Assembly: GCA_910577935.1 (NCBI GenBank)
Contig: CAJTOT010000008.1
Span: forward strand, 48,322-106,249
Length of the DNA: 57,928 nt
Source: an uncultured Hungatella sp.
Lineage (GTDB): Bacteria > Bacillota > Clostridia > Lachnospirales > Lachnospiraceae
Direction of reading: 5' to 3'
Positions 8,068 to 16,456 of this stretch are shown here, one piece after another; the stretch's first letter is position 1; every line of letters begins with the position of its first letter. Position numbers and translations under genes: made by a program. The notes under the pieces were generated by a model. The model worked only from the letters and a program-made list of their open reading frames with translations, was not told the DNA's origin and made no database searches.

Positions 8068-8328
8068 ATGCTGAGAAAGGCGCTGGTCTTAAAAGATCTG
8101 GAGGGCATACACGCCAGAAATTCGGCGAAGGTCGCCATGGCGTGCAGAGACGGACGGACTTTGGTGACCTTGGAGTACAAAGGAGAGACTGCAGATGGGG
8201 GAAATATTCTGGAAATTATGTCTCTTGGCGCAAAGTACGGGGAAGAGATCGTGGTGACGGCAGAGGGAGAGAGGGAGCAGGAGATCGTAGAGGAGATTGA
8301 AAGAGCTTTGAACGGCGCGCTGGTTTAA
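8068..8328 (+). CDS. HPr-family phosphocarrier, variant lacking Ser46
   Basis: 86 aa, HPr length. The active-site His is present in GIHARNSAKV, but the usual Pro18 is Asn. At the position of regulatory Ser46 (usual KSIMGVMSLG) the protein reads GNILEIMSLG, so the serine is replaced by Asn while the rest of the motif is kept. It can therefore be expected to accept phosphate from enzyme I, but not to be phosphorylated by HPr kinase or act as a CcpA corepressor in the normal way. It sits between EIIA and EIICB, so it is probably a dedicated phosphocarrier for this operon. No enzyme I gene is in the window. Confidence 0.88.
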   Translation: MLRKALVLKDLEGIHARNSAKVAMACRDGRTLVTLEYKGETADGGNILEIMSLGAKYGEEIVVTAEGEREQEIVEEIERALNGALV

Positions 8329-8393
8329 ACCCGGAGAAGGGTTTAAATAGATGAAGCAAGCGGCCTTTTGGCCGGAAGAAAGGAGTTCTTATT

Positions 8394-9848
8394 ATGATGA
8401 AGTATTTCCAGAAACTTGGCAAGTCGTTGATGCTCCCCGTGGCGTGTCTGCCCATATGCGGCATTCTCATGGGCATTGGGTACATACTGGCGCCGGCTGC
8501 CATGGCAGGCGAGGTGCAGGGGTTTACGGCAGGAGGATTTCTGTACTCCGTAGGTCTGTTTCTCATTAAGGCGGGAGGCGCCCTCATCGACAACATGTCG
8601 TGGCTGTTTGCCATCGGTGTAGCGGTGGGCATGGCAGACGACAGTGACGGGGCGGCGGCTCTGGCGGGTCTGGTATCCATGTATATGATCACCACCCTTC
8701 TCAGCAGCGGCACTGTGGCAGGCATCACAGGCAAGGAGGCGGACCCTGCGTTCGGAAAGATTGTAAATCAGTTTATCGGCATTATCTCCGGCATTATCGG
8801 TTCCGGATGCTACAACAAGTACAAGAGTGTAAGGCTTCCGGACGCTTTGGCATTTTTCAGCGGAAAAAGGGCGGTGGCTATTTTTACGGCGGTGTATTCC
8901 ATCGCTGCGTCCCTGGTTCTTTTCTTTGTCTGGCCGGTGGTTTACGGCGCGCTGGTGGCTATGGGCAAGGCGTTTATCGGCATGGGCGCTCTGGGCGCGG
9001 GAATCTACGCGTTCTTTAACCGTCTGCTGATCCCCTTCGGCCTGCATCACGCCCTGAACTCTGTATTCTGGTTCGACGTGGCAAATATCAATGACCTTGG
9101 AAATTTCTGGGGCAACACAGGCGTGTTGGGACAGACAGGCATGTACATGACAGGCTTCTTCCCCTTTATGATGTTTGGCCTTCCGGCGGCGTGTCTTGCC
9201 ATGTACCAGACGGCGAAGCCTGAGAAGAAGAAAGTGGCCTACGGCCTTCTGTTTTCTGCGGCTTTCTGTTCGTTCTTCACAGGCGTCACGGAGCCTATTG
9301 AGTTTTCGTTTATGTTCCTGGCCCCCGGCTTGTATGTGGTTCACGCTCTTCTGGCCGGAATCACTGCCGGAATCACCGTGGCTCTTCCGATCCGGGCAGG
9401 CTTTTCCTTCTCCGGAGGCGCCGTGGACATGGTGCTCAGTTCCTTCACGCCGCTGGCCCAGAACCCCTGGCTGCTGATTCCTGTAGGCATCGCGGTAGGC
9501 GTGATCTACTATGTGGTGTTCCGGGTTGTGATCACCAAGTTTGATTTAAAGACTCCGGGCCGTGAGGATGACGACGACGAGACCAAGGTGGTGCTTTCCA
9601 ACGACAATTTCACCGAGGTTGCCAGAATAATTCTGGAAGGCGTAGGCGGACCGGCAAACGTGGCATCCATCGACAACTGTATCACAAGGCTCCGCCTGGA
9701 GATTAAGGACTACACCTCTATAGACGAGAAAAGAATCAAGTCCGCCGGCGTGGCGGGAGTGATCCGTCCGGGAAAGAATTCGGTGCAGGTCATTGTGGGA
9801 ACACAGGTGCAGTTTGTGGCTGACGAGTTTAAAAAGCTGTGCAAATAA
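8394..9848 (+). CDS. PTS EIICB transporter, glucose/maltose/GlcNAc superfamily
   Basis: 484 aa. The EIIC membrane domain spans about 1-375, with about ten hydrophobic segments and conserved blocks such as MLPVACLPICGILMGIGY and GVTEPIEFSFMF. An acidic linker (REDDDDETK) leads to a C-terminal EIIB domain with the phosphocysteine in SIDNCITRLRL (about residue 430). It takes up and phosphorylates a hexose or hexose derivative. The substrate cannot be fixed by reading; alpha-glucoside/maltose or amino sugar are possible. ATG 8394 follows AAAGGAG. The short spacer at 8329-8393 contains a hairpin (AAACCC/GGGTTT). This is the last gene of the licT operon. Confidence 0.9.
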   Translation: MMKYFQKLGKSLMLPVACLPICGILMGIGYILAPAAMAGEVQGFTAGGFLYSVGLFLIKAGGALIDNMSWLFAIGVAVGMADDSDGAAALAGLVSMYMITTLLSSGTVAGITGKEADPAFGKIVNQFIGIISGIIGSGCYNKYKSVRLPDALAFFSGKRAVAIFTAVYSIAASLVLFFVWPVVYGALVAMGKAFIGMGALGAGIYAFFNRLLIPFGLHHALNSVFWFDVANINDLGNFWGNTGVLGQTGMYMTGFFPFMMFGLPAACLAMYQTAKPEKKKVAYGLLFSAAFCSFFTGVTEPIEFSFMFLAPGLYVVHALLAGITAGITVALPIRAGFSFSGGAVDMVLSSFTPLAQNPWLLIPVGIAVGVIYYVVFRVVITKFDLKTPGREDDDDETKVVLSNDNFTEVARIILEGVGGPANVASIDNCITRLRLEIKDYTSIDEKRIKSAGVAGVIRPGKNSVQVIVGTQVQFVADEFKKLCK

Positions 9849-9850
9849 TC

Positions 9851-9894
9851 CTCTAATAAGTTACTGTTCACATGGTTCACAGCAGCTCTAATAA
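9851..9894. mobile_element. remnant of the small inverted-repeat element, with target duplication
   Basis: The 26-bp core 9860-9885 begins with GTTACTGTTCACATG, the left end of the element at 11122. It is flanked on both sides by the direct repeat CTCTAATAA (9851-9859 and 9886-9894). It looks like an insertion whose interior and right end were lost. Confidence 0.6.
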
Positions 9895-9925
9895 CATAAT
9901 TACAGGAAAAGTAGACAAAATGACA

Positions 9926-9954
9926 TTGTATTTCAATGCCTTCCCTCTTATAAT
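9926..9954 (+). promoter_or_regulatory. galE promoter, -10 box inside a terminator loop
   Basis: TTGTAT (9926-9931), 17 bp, TATAAT (9949-9954). The -10 box lies in the loop of the terminator at 9935-9972, and the start site would be about 38 nt before the galE ATG. Confidence 0.6.
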
Positions 9955-9972
9955 AGTAGGGAAGGCATTTTA
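9935..9972 (+). terminator. terminator of the PTS operon
   Basis: AATGCCTTCCCT (9935-9946) pairs with AGGGAAGGCATT (9958-9969), followed by TTTTAT. Confidence 0.8.
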
Positions 9973-9998
9973 TGAAGTGAGAAATGGAGGAGATAGCT

Positions 9999-11018
9999 AT
10001 GGCAATCTTGGTAACAGGTGGCGCCGGATACATCGGCAGCCACACATGTGTGGAGCTGTTGAACGCAGGGTATGACGTGGTGGTGCTGGACAATCTCTGC
10101 AATTCCTGCCGGGAATCGGTGAACCGGGTGGAGGAGATTACCGGGAAGAAAGTGACGTTCTATGAGGCGGATCTGCTTGACCAGCCGGCTGTGAAGAAGG
10201 TATTTGACAATGAAAAGATTGAGTCTGTCATCCATTTTGCAGGGTTGAAGGCGGTGGGAGAATCGGTATTTAAGCCGCTGGAGTACTATCATAATAACAT
10301 TACAGGGACATTGATTTTGTGTGACGAGATGAGAAAACACAACGTAAAGAGCATTGTGTTCAGCTCCTCGGCCACGGTCTACGGCAATCCGGCTTTTGTT
10401 CCCATCACGGAGGAGTGCCCCAAGGGAGAGATCACCAATCCCTATGGCCGCACCAAGGGCATGCTGGAGCAGATTCTAACGGATCTTCACACGGCAGACC
10501 CGGAGTGGCAGGTTATGCTTCTCCGCTACTTTAACCCCATCGGCGCTCACGAGTCGGGAAGGATCGGCGAGAATCCAAAGGGAATCCCCAACAACCTTCT
10601 CCCCTACATTACACAGGTGGCAGTGGGCAAGCTGGTGTGCCTGGGCGTGTTCGGCAACGACTACGACACCCCTGACGGAACCTGCGTGAGAGACTATATC
10701 CACGTGGTGGACTTGGCAGACGGCCATGTGAAGGCTCTCCAGAAGATGGAGAAGAACCAGGGCGGCGTGTGGATCTACAACCTGGGGACGGGGACAGGCT
10801 ACAGCGTTCTGGACGTGATCAACGCCTTCGAGGAGGCCAACGATTTGAAGATCAACTATGTGTTCAAGGAGCGCAGGGCCGGGGATATACCTGCCTGTTA
10901 CGCAGATCCGGCGAAGGCCAAGGAAGAGCTGGGCTGGATTGCCAAGAGGGGAATCAAGGAGATGTGCCAGGATGCCTGGAGATGGCAGAAAGGAAATCCG
11001 GACGGATACGGGGAGTAA
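9999..11018 (+). CDS. galE: UDP-glucose 4-epimerase
   Basis: An extended-type short-chain dehydrogenase of 339 aa that interconverts UDP-galactose and UDP-glucose using bound NAD. Visible motifs are the Rossmann glycine motif TGGAGYIGSH near residue 6, SSSATVYG with the catalytic Ser/Thr region near 122, and the catalytic YGRTK near 148. The ATG at 9999 follows GGAGG and gives the canonical MAILVTGGAGYIGSH start; the upstream start at 9984 adds only five residues. It has its own promoter. Together with galT at 24347 it forms a split Leloir pathway. It can also supply UDP-galactose for the polysaccharide cluster. Confidence 0.96.
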   Translation: MAILVTGGAGYIGSHTCVELLNAGYDVVVLDNLCNSCRESVNRVEEITGKKVTFYEADLLDQPAVKKVFDNEKIESVIHFAGLKAVGESVFKPLEYYHNNITGTLILCDEMRKHNVKSIVFSSSATVYGNPAFVPITEECPKGEITNPYGRTKGMLEQILTDLHTADPEWQVMLLRYFNPIGAHESGRIGENPKGIPNNLLPYITQVAVGKLVCLGVFGNDYDTPDGTCVRDYIHVVDLADGHVKALQKMEKNQGGVWIYNLGTGTGYSVLDVINAFEEANDLKINYVFKERRAGDIPACYADPAKAKEELGWIAKRGIKEMCQDAWRWQKGNPDGYGE

Positions 11019-11040
11019 AGTGTTCTGGATACGGCGAAAG

Positions 11041-11090
11041 GGCGCAAAGCTTTTTATCTGCGGTAAGCAGAAGGGCTTTGCGCCTTTTTT
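11041..11090 (+). terminator. galE terminator
   Basis: GGCGCAAAGC (11041-11050) and GCTTTGCGCC (11075-11084), then six T. Confidence 0.88.
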
Positions 11091-11113
11091 ATTTCCCCAA
11101 GCGCCTGTCTGTA

Positions 11114-11261
11114 CTGTCAGAGTTACTGTTCACATGTTCACAGCAACCAGCAAAAATCCATGAAAATCGCCTGCGGCGATGGGATTTTTGCCTGCCCGCC
11201 CAGGTTATCATACGGTCAGCGCAGCCAGTGCGCAGACCTGCCTGAACAGTAACCTGTCAGA
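11114..11261. mobile_element. MITE-like element with 11-bp inverted ends and 8-bp target duplication
   Basis: The element 11122-11253 (132 bp) has perfect terminal inverted repeats GTTACTGTTCA and TGAACAGTAAC. It is flanked by the direct repeat CTGTCAGA (11114-11121 and 11254-11261). The interior has a strong hairpin built from CAAAAATCC/GGGATTTTTG arms enclosing ATCGCC/GGCGAT, and no reading frame. A closely related copy lies at 35106-35223 and a remnant at 9860. The 8-bp duplication means mobilisation in trans by a transposase of an 8-bp-duplicating IS family; none is in this window. Confidence 0.85.
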
Positions 11262-11291
11262 GAAAAACAGAACAAATGTTCTGAAAAGGTA

Positions 11292-11320
11292 TTGCGCGAT
11301 CACGGGAAAGATGCTATAAT
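11292..11320 (+). promoter_or_regulatory. promoter of the radical-SAM/DUF4130 pair
   Basis: TTGCGC (11292-11297), 17 bp, TATAAT (11315-11320), about 39 bp before the ATG. Confidence 0.65.
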
Positions 11321-11358
11321 TGCGGAAGAACAAATGTTTGGACAGAGGGGACAGTAAG

Positions 11359-12705
11359 ATGCTGATTCAGGAACAGATGAGCCTTCAGGAGAAGCTGGCG
11401 GTTTTGTCGGATGCGGCCAAGTACGACGTGTCCTGCACCTCCAGCGGTGTGGACAGAAAAGGAAAGAGGGGAATGCTGGGGAACGCCGTGTCGGCAGGCC
11501 TCTGCCACAGCTTTGCCGCGGATGGTCGGTGCATCTCCCTCCTCAAGATTTTATTTACCAACCAGTGCATCTATGACTGCCGGTACTGTATCAACCGCCG
11601 TTCCAACGATGTGGTGCGCACGGCGTTCACCCCGGATGAGGTGTGCACGCTGACCATGGAGTTCTACCGGCGCAACTATATAGAAGGCCTGTTTTTGAGT
11701 TCCGGGATTCTGCACAGTCCCGACTACACCATGGACCTGATCTATCAGACCCTGAGAAAGCTCCGGGGAGAGTGCCGGTTTAACGGGTATATTCACGTGA
11801 AGGCGATACCCGGAGCGGACCCGGTGCTGATTGAGCATGTGGGGCTGCTGGCGGACAGGATGAGCGTGAATCTGGAGCTTCCCACGGCCCAGGGGCTGAA
11901 AAGCCTGGCCCCCGCCAAGTCCCGGCCCAGGATTCTCGCGCCTATGCGGCAGATTCAAAAGGGAATCAGAACCCAGAGGACAGAACTGATCCCTTATGAG
12001 AGAGGAAGGCGGTTTGTGCCGGCGGGCCAGAGCACCCAGATGATCGTGGGAGCCACGCCGGAGAACGACTACCAGATGATCAAGGTGGCGGAGGCGCTGT
12101 ATCAGAATTACGATCTCAGGAGGGTGTTCTACTCTGCCTTTGTCAGGGTCAACGATGACAGCAGCCTTCCGGTTCTCCCGGGAGGGCCGCCGCTTCTCAG
12201 GGAACACAGGCTGTATCAGGCAGACTGGCTTCTGAGGTTTTACGGCTTCGGGGCAGATGAGCTTCTGACAGAGGCGCAGCCCCATTTTAATGTGCTTTTG
12301 GACCCTAAGTGCGACTGGGCCCTGCGCCACTTGGAGCTGTTTCCCGTGGAGATCAACAGGGCAGATTACCTCACGATTCTCAGGGTGCCGGGAATCGGAG
12401 TCAAGTCGGCGAAGAGGATCGTGGCGGCCAGAAGAGGCGCGGTTCTGGATTTTGCGGATTTGAAGAAGCTGGGAGTGGTGCTGAAGCGCGCCGTGTACTT
12501 TATCACATGCGGCGGGCGCATGATGTATCCGCTGAAGATTGATCAGGATTTTATCACCAGCCAGCTGGTGGGGGAGGAGCGCCGGAAGACATGGGACATC
12601 ACCAACAGGGACAGTTACCGTCAGATATCCATGTTCGACGACGGGTGGATGTCCTCATCCCCCACGGCCCAGGACACTCAGACAGCGGTATTCGGCCAGC
12701 TGTAG
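11359..12705 (+). CDS. radical SAM protein linked to DNA repair (TIGR03916-type)
   Basis: A radical-SAM protein of about 448 aa. The cluster motif CIYDCRYC supplies the CX3CX2C cysteines near residue 72. A C-terminal helix-hairpin-helix segment (ILRVPGIGVKSAKRIVAARR) is typical of DNA-binding repair proteins. As I recall, this family is described as a putative DNA modification/repair radical SAM protein and is almost always adjacent to the DUF4130 protein that follows here. The start at 11359 has AGAGGGGAC upstream; the earlier in-frame start at 11320 lies in the -10 box and is rejected. The biochemical reaction is unknown. Co-transcription with the next gene is likely (22-bp gap). Confidence 0.82.
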   Translation: MLIQEQMSLQEKLAVLSDAAKYDVSCTSSGVDRKGKRGMLGNAVSAGLCHSFAADGRCISLLKILFTNQCIYDCRYCINRRSNDVVRTAFTPDEVCTLTMEFYRRNYIEGLFLSSGILHSPDYTMDLIYQTLRKLRGECRFNGYIHVKAIPGADPVLIEHVGLLADRMSVNLELPTAQGLKSLAPAKSRPRILAPMRQIQKGIRTQRTELIPYERGRRFVPAGQSTQMIVGATPENDYQMIKVAEALYQNYDLRRVFYSAFVRVNDDSSLPVLPGGPPLLREHRLYQADWLLRFYGFGADELLTEAQPHFNVLLDPKCDWALRHLELFPVEINRADYLTILRVPGIGVKSAKRIVAARRGAVLDFADLKKLGVVLKRAVYFITCGGRMMYPLKIDQDFITSQLVGEERRKTWDITNRDSYRQISMFDDGWMSSSPTAQDTQTAVFGQL

Positions 12706-12727
12706 CATGGACAGAGGAGGTCAGGAT

Positions 12728-13540
12728 ATGGAAGAAGGGATTAAGACAATATTTGTGTGCAGGGACAGCCTTGAGGGAATCCTGTGCGGGGTTTACGACG
12801 CCTGGATGAGCCGTCTGGGACATGGGAACGTGGAGCTGGAGCTGGAGAATCAGGGGAATATCCAGATGTTTTCCCAGTACCGCCAGGTGGAGGAGACGCG
12901 GGAGAAGACAGAGAAGGTGATCTCTGCCATCTGCCAGAAGGCGGGGCAGGAGGCGTACGAGGTGGTGTTCCGGGTTTCCCTGAGCGGGGAGGAGGGGAAG
13001 GCAGACCGGATCTACCGGTTTTTGATCTATGCCCTGAACTGTAAGAGGAAGGTCATGGACATGCTCCAGATACCGGCTGTCTATGAGGCCTTCCGCATAG
13101 ACAGAAACGTGGGCAATGAAGCCCACCTTTTGATAGAGTTTGCCCGCTTTTCAAAGACAAGGGAAGGGATCTTTGTGTGTACGGTGAAACCGAAGAACGA
13201 CGTGATTATTTTGATGGCTCCCCATTTTGCGGACAGGCTTTCCGGGGAGAACTGGGTGATCTTCGACGAGGGGAGGAATAAAGCCATCGTCCACAGCCCG
13301 GACCGGGGGTGGATTATCGTGTACACGGGTACGGACCAGTGGAAGGAGCGGCTTTTGGAGAGCACGGACCAGGAAGAGTTTGAACAGCTGTGGAAAGTGT
13401 TTCACAAGAGCATTGCCATCGAGGAGAGGACTAACTATGTATGCCAGCGGGGACATCTTCCTCTGCGCTTCAGGCCGTATATGACAGAGTTCGGTTACCG
13501 CATGGGCCGTGACTCTCGTGGACAGCGACCAAATTTATGA
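12728..13540 (+). CDS. DUF4130 (TIGR03915-type) DNA metabolism protein
   Basis: 270 aa. The protein begins FVCRDSLEGILCGVYDAW and has a C-terminal segment with HFADRLSGENWVIFDE and a basic RGHLPLRFRPYMTEF tail. These are typical of the family annotated as probable DNA metabolism protein, partner of the radical-SAM gene upstream. In many genomes the family is fused to a uracil-DNA-glycosylase domain; here the protein ends before such a domain. The ATG at 12728 is chosen because AGAGGAGG lies at 12711-12718; the open frame upstream overlaps the previous gene and is not coding. The pair suggests repair of a specific base lesion, but this is an inference from context. Confidence 0.78.
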   Translation: MEEGIKTIFVCRDSLEGILCGVYDAWMSRLGHGNVELELENQGNIQMFSQYRQVEETREKTEKVISAICQKAGQEAYEVVFRVSLSGEEGKADRIYRFLIYALNCKRKVMDMLQIPAVYEAFRIDRNVGNEAHLLIEFARFSKTREGIFVCTVKPKNDVIILMAPHFADRLSGENWVIFDEGRNKAIVHSPDRGWIIVYTGTDQWKERLLESTDQEEFEQLWKVFHKSIAIEERTNYVCQRGHLPLRFRPYMTEFGYRMGRDSRGQRPNL

Positions 13541-13548
13541 AATAGCGC

Positions 13549-13577
13549 TTGCCTTTTTCTCTCGGATACAGTATAGT
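13549..13577 (+). promoter_or_regulatory. promoter upstream of comM
   Basis: TTGCCT (13549-13554), 17 bp, TATAGT (13572-13577). The leader to 13822 has small hairpins such as CGCAG/CTGCG, but no other feature was recognised. Confidence 0.55.
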
Positions 13578-13822
13578 TAAACCATCAGGAATCTAATTGG
13601 TTCGTCAGCGCAGTATCTGCGCTTCATGGTACATGATTCTGTACCGTATTTCATGTTGTTTCGCAGGCAGTTCAGAGGGCGGGGAATTTGGGGTGAATTT
13701 AGGGCATCAGGCCTGCTTGTATGCCGGCATTCACGTCAGATTTCACATCGGATGGACGTCTAAGCCTCTTGTCCGGGTTTGGATGCCCGGAGAGGCGGCG
13801 TGGGGAGAAAGAGGAGGTTATT

Positions 13823-15352
13823 GTGTTCTGTAAAGTGAATAGCGCAGGCCTTCGGGGGATAGAAGGATATTCTGTGTCCGTGGAGGTGGATGTGGGGGAC
13901 GGGCTTCCGGGGATGACCATGGTGGGGGCCCTGTCCTCCGAGGTGAGGGAGGCCCAGGACCGGGTCAGGACTGCCCTGAAAAATTCCGGGTATTATTTCA
14001 GACCTCGAAAGGTGACGGTGAATCTGTCGCCGGCGGATATCAGGAAAGGGGGAACCGGGTTTGACTTTCCCATCGCGGTGGGAATGCTGTGCGCCTACAA
14101 TGTCCTGGAGGCGGAGAGGATAAGGGACGCCGTGCTCATCGGGGAACTGGGGCTGAACGGGGAGTTAAAACCGGTGAAAGGAATTCTGTCTCTTGTATCC
14201 GCGGCCAGGAAGAATGGGTACCGCAGGTGTTTTCTTCCTGGGGATAATGTGAGGGAAGGGAGAGCCATAAAGGGGATTCAGATCGTCGGGGTGGAGAGTC
14301 TGAGGCAGATGGCTGAGTTTATGGGGACTTCCGGCAGGATTCCCCAGGAGGAATGGGATGACGAAGAAGCCGGGGAGGAGGAAGCCTACGAGACAGACTA
14401 TTCCCAGGTCCAGGGACAGCTTCTGATGAAGAGGGCCACGGAGGTGGCGGTGGCAGGATATCACAATCTGCTGTATATCGGCCCGGCAGGCGGGGGGAAG
14501 ACTATGATCGCAGAGAGAATTCCCACCATCATGCCTTCATGCACGCCGGAGGAATGCCTGGAGATCTCCAAGGTATACAGTATATGCGGTCTTCTGCCGG
14601 AAAGAGGAACGCTGGTGAGGCGCAGGCCTTTCCGCAGCCCTCACCACTCCATCACCGGCAGGGCGCTGACAGGAGGCGGAAGGAATCCTGTGCCGGGGGA
14701 GATGTCCCTGGCCTCCGGAGGAGTGCTGTTTCTCGATGAATTTCCGGAGTTTTCAAAGCATACCATCGAGATGATGCGCCAGCCTCTGGAGAAGAAGAAG
14801 GTGATCTTGTCCAGAGTCAGCGGAAGCTATGAATTTCCGGCAAACTTTATGCTGGTGGCAGCCATGAACCCCTGCGAGTGCGGTTTTTATCCGGACAGAA
14901 ACAAGTGCCGCTGCACGGAGCAGCAGGTGCGCAGATATCTGGGAAAAATCTCCAAGCCGATTCTGGACCGGATCGACATCTGCGTGGAGGCGGCGCCGGT
15001 GAATTTTGAGGACCTTCAGAGCGCCAGACCGCAGGAATCCTCCGGGGAGATCCGGAGGAGGGTGGAGAGGGCAAGAAGGATTCAGGCAGAGAGGTTTAAA
15101 GGGGCAGGAATATCCTTTAACAGCGAGATGAAGGAAGAACACATCCGAAGATACTGCAGGCTCAAAAAATCGGACGAACAGTTCTTTCGGCAGGTCTACA
15201 GGAATATGAATTTAAGTGCCAGGGCATACAGCAGGATTCTGAAAGTATCCAGGACTGTGGCAGACCTGGCGGAGGAGGAACATATTGACCACGAGCATCT
15301 CTGCGAGGCCATCAGCTACCGCAGTCTGGAGGAAAAATATTGGCACAACTGA
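13823..15352 (+). CDS. comM: YifB/ComM-family Mg-chelatase-like AAA+ ATPase
   Basis: About 509 aa. The N-terminal ChlI-type domain begins FCKVNSAGLRGIEGY and includes LPGMTMVGAL and KVTVNLSPADIRK. The AAA+ core has Walker A GPAGGGKTMIA and Walker B GGVLFLDEF, followed by the C-terminal MgsA-like helices. ComM is a hexameric branch-migration helicase helping integration of transforming DNA. The GTG at 13823 is chosen because GAGGAGG lies 5 bp upstream and the family starts at this point. The 3' end overlaps dprA by 13 bp, so the two are coupled. This fits a competence/recombination block (comM-dprA). Confidence 0.93.
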   Translation: MFCKVNSAGLRGIEGYSVSVEVDVGDGLPGMTMVGALSSEVREAQDRVRTALKNSGYYFRPRKVTVNLSPADIRKGGTGFDFPIAVGMLCAYNVLEAERIRDAVLIGELGLNGELKPVKGILSLVSAARKNGYRRCFLPGDNVREGRAIKGIQIVGVESLRQMAEFMGTSGRIPQEEWDDEEAGEEEAYETDYSQVQGQLLMKRATEVAVAGYHNLLYIGPAGGGKTMIAERIPTIMPSCTPEECLEISKVYSICGLLPERGTLVRRRPFRSPHHSITGRALTGGGRNPVPGEMSLASGGVLFLDEFPEFSKHTIEMMRQPLEKKKVILSRVSGSYEFPANFMLVAAMNPCECGFYPDRNKCRCTEQQVRRYLGKISKPILDRIDICVEAAPVNFEDLQSARPQESSGEIRRRVERARRIQAERFKGAGISFNSEMKEEHIRRYCRLKKSDEQFFRQVYRNMNLSARAYSRILKVSRTVADLAEEEHIDHEHLCEAISYRSLEEKYWHN

Positions 15353-16443
15353 TACAGGAGAAGGAGTATCTGTACTGGCTGTCCCAAGCGCCATCCATAG
15401 GGGCGGTGACGATCAGGAAGCTGTGGGACAGGTATCACTCCTTTGAGAAGATATATAATATAGAAGAAAAAGAACTGAGAAAAGAAAAACTTTTAAGCGG
15501 AAGAATCGGAGCCGGATTCGATGAGTGGAAGGGGCAGCTGGGGAGAGCCCTGGAGACCTACTCCAAGCTGGAGGAAAAGGGGATTCGCTACGTGACCTTT
15601 CTGGAGGAGGAGTATCCAAAGAGGCTCCGTCCGCTGTACGGAAGCCCGTCAGGGCTTTATGTGAAAGGGAAGCTTCCCCGGGAGCACAGGCCGTCGGCGG
15701 CGGTTGTGGGAGCCAGGGGATGCAGCCATTACGGGAGAGAGACGGCGAAGATGCTGGCTTCGGCCCTGGCGTCGGCGGGGGTGCAGGTGATCAGCGGCAT
15801 GGCCCTGGGGATTGACGGGGCAGGACACCGGGGCGCTCTGGATGCGGGGGGAGATACCTATGCGGTTCTGGGATGCGGGGCCGATGTCTGCTATCCCCAA
15901 ACTCACTTTTCCATGTATCTGGAGATTCCCCAAAAGGGCGGCATCATCTCCGAATACAAACCGGGAGAGCCTCCGGCGGCGAGGAACTTTCCCATGAGGA
16001 ACAGGATTATCAGCGGGCTGTCCGACGCGGTGGTCGTGGTGGAAGCCAGGGAGAAAAGCGGTTCTCTCATCACCGCGGACTGCGGCCTGGAGCAGGGAAA
16101 AGAGATTTTCGCGGTGCCGGGGAGAATTACGGATTCCCTGAGCGGAGGCTGCAACGAGCTTATACGGCAGGGGGCGGGAATCGTCACGTCGCCGGAGGAT
16201 ATTCTGGATTTTTTTCAGCTTCAGATGAAAAAAAAGTTAATAGTTGATGAAAAAAATGAGAATGGACTTGCCAAGAATGAAAAAATGGTGTATAGTTGCT
16301 TGGATTTACAACCCAAATTTATTGACAGAGTGGTGGAAGAAAGCGGCTTGGCTCTGGGAGAGTGCCTGACTGTGCTTCTGGAGCTGGAACTAAAGGGGAG
16401 AATTGTCCAGACAGCAAGCCACTATTATGCAAAAAAGTTATGA
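15340..16443 (+). CDS. dprA: DNA-processing protein DprA
   Basis: 367 aa. DprA loads RecA onto incoming single-stranded DNA. The SAM-like helical N-terminus (about 1-75) is followed by the Rossmann-type DprA domain with GARGCSHYGRE, SGMALGIDGAGHRGAL and AVLGCGADVCYP. A C-terminal winged-helix-like DML1 domain follows (about 300-367). The start is TTG at 15340, with GGAGG upstream and inside the 3' end of comM. The last third before the DML1 domain is unusually A-rich (around 16230-16270). It is followed after 13 bp by topA, the usual order in Clostridia. Confidence 0.95.
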   Translation: MAQLIQEKEYLYWLSQAPSIGAVTIRKLWDRYHSFEKIYNIEEKELRKEKLLSGRIGAGFDEWKGQLGRALETYSKLEEKGIRYVTFLEEEYPKRLRPLYGSPSGLYVKGKLPREHRPSAAVVGARGCSHYGRETAKMLASALASAGVQVISGMALGIDGAGHRGALDAGGDTYAVLGCGADVCYPQTHFSMYLEIPQKGGIISEYKPGEPPAARNFPMRNRIISGLSDAVVVVEAREKSGSLITADCGLEQGKEIFAVPGRITDSLSGGCNELIRQGAGIVTSPEDILDFFQLQMKKKLIVDEKNENGLAKNEKMVYSCLDLQPKFIDRVVEESGLALGECLTVLLELELKGRIVQTASHYYAKKL

Positions 16444-16456
16444 AGAAGGAGTTGAC

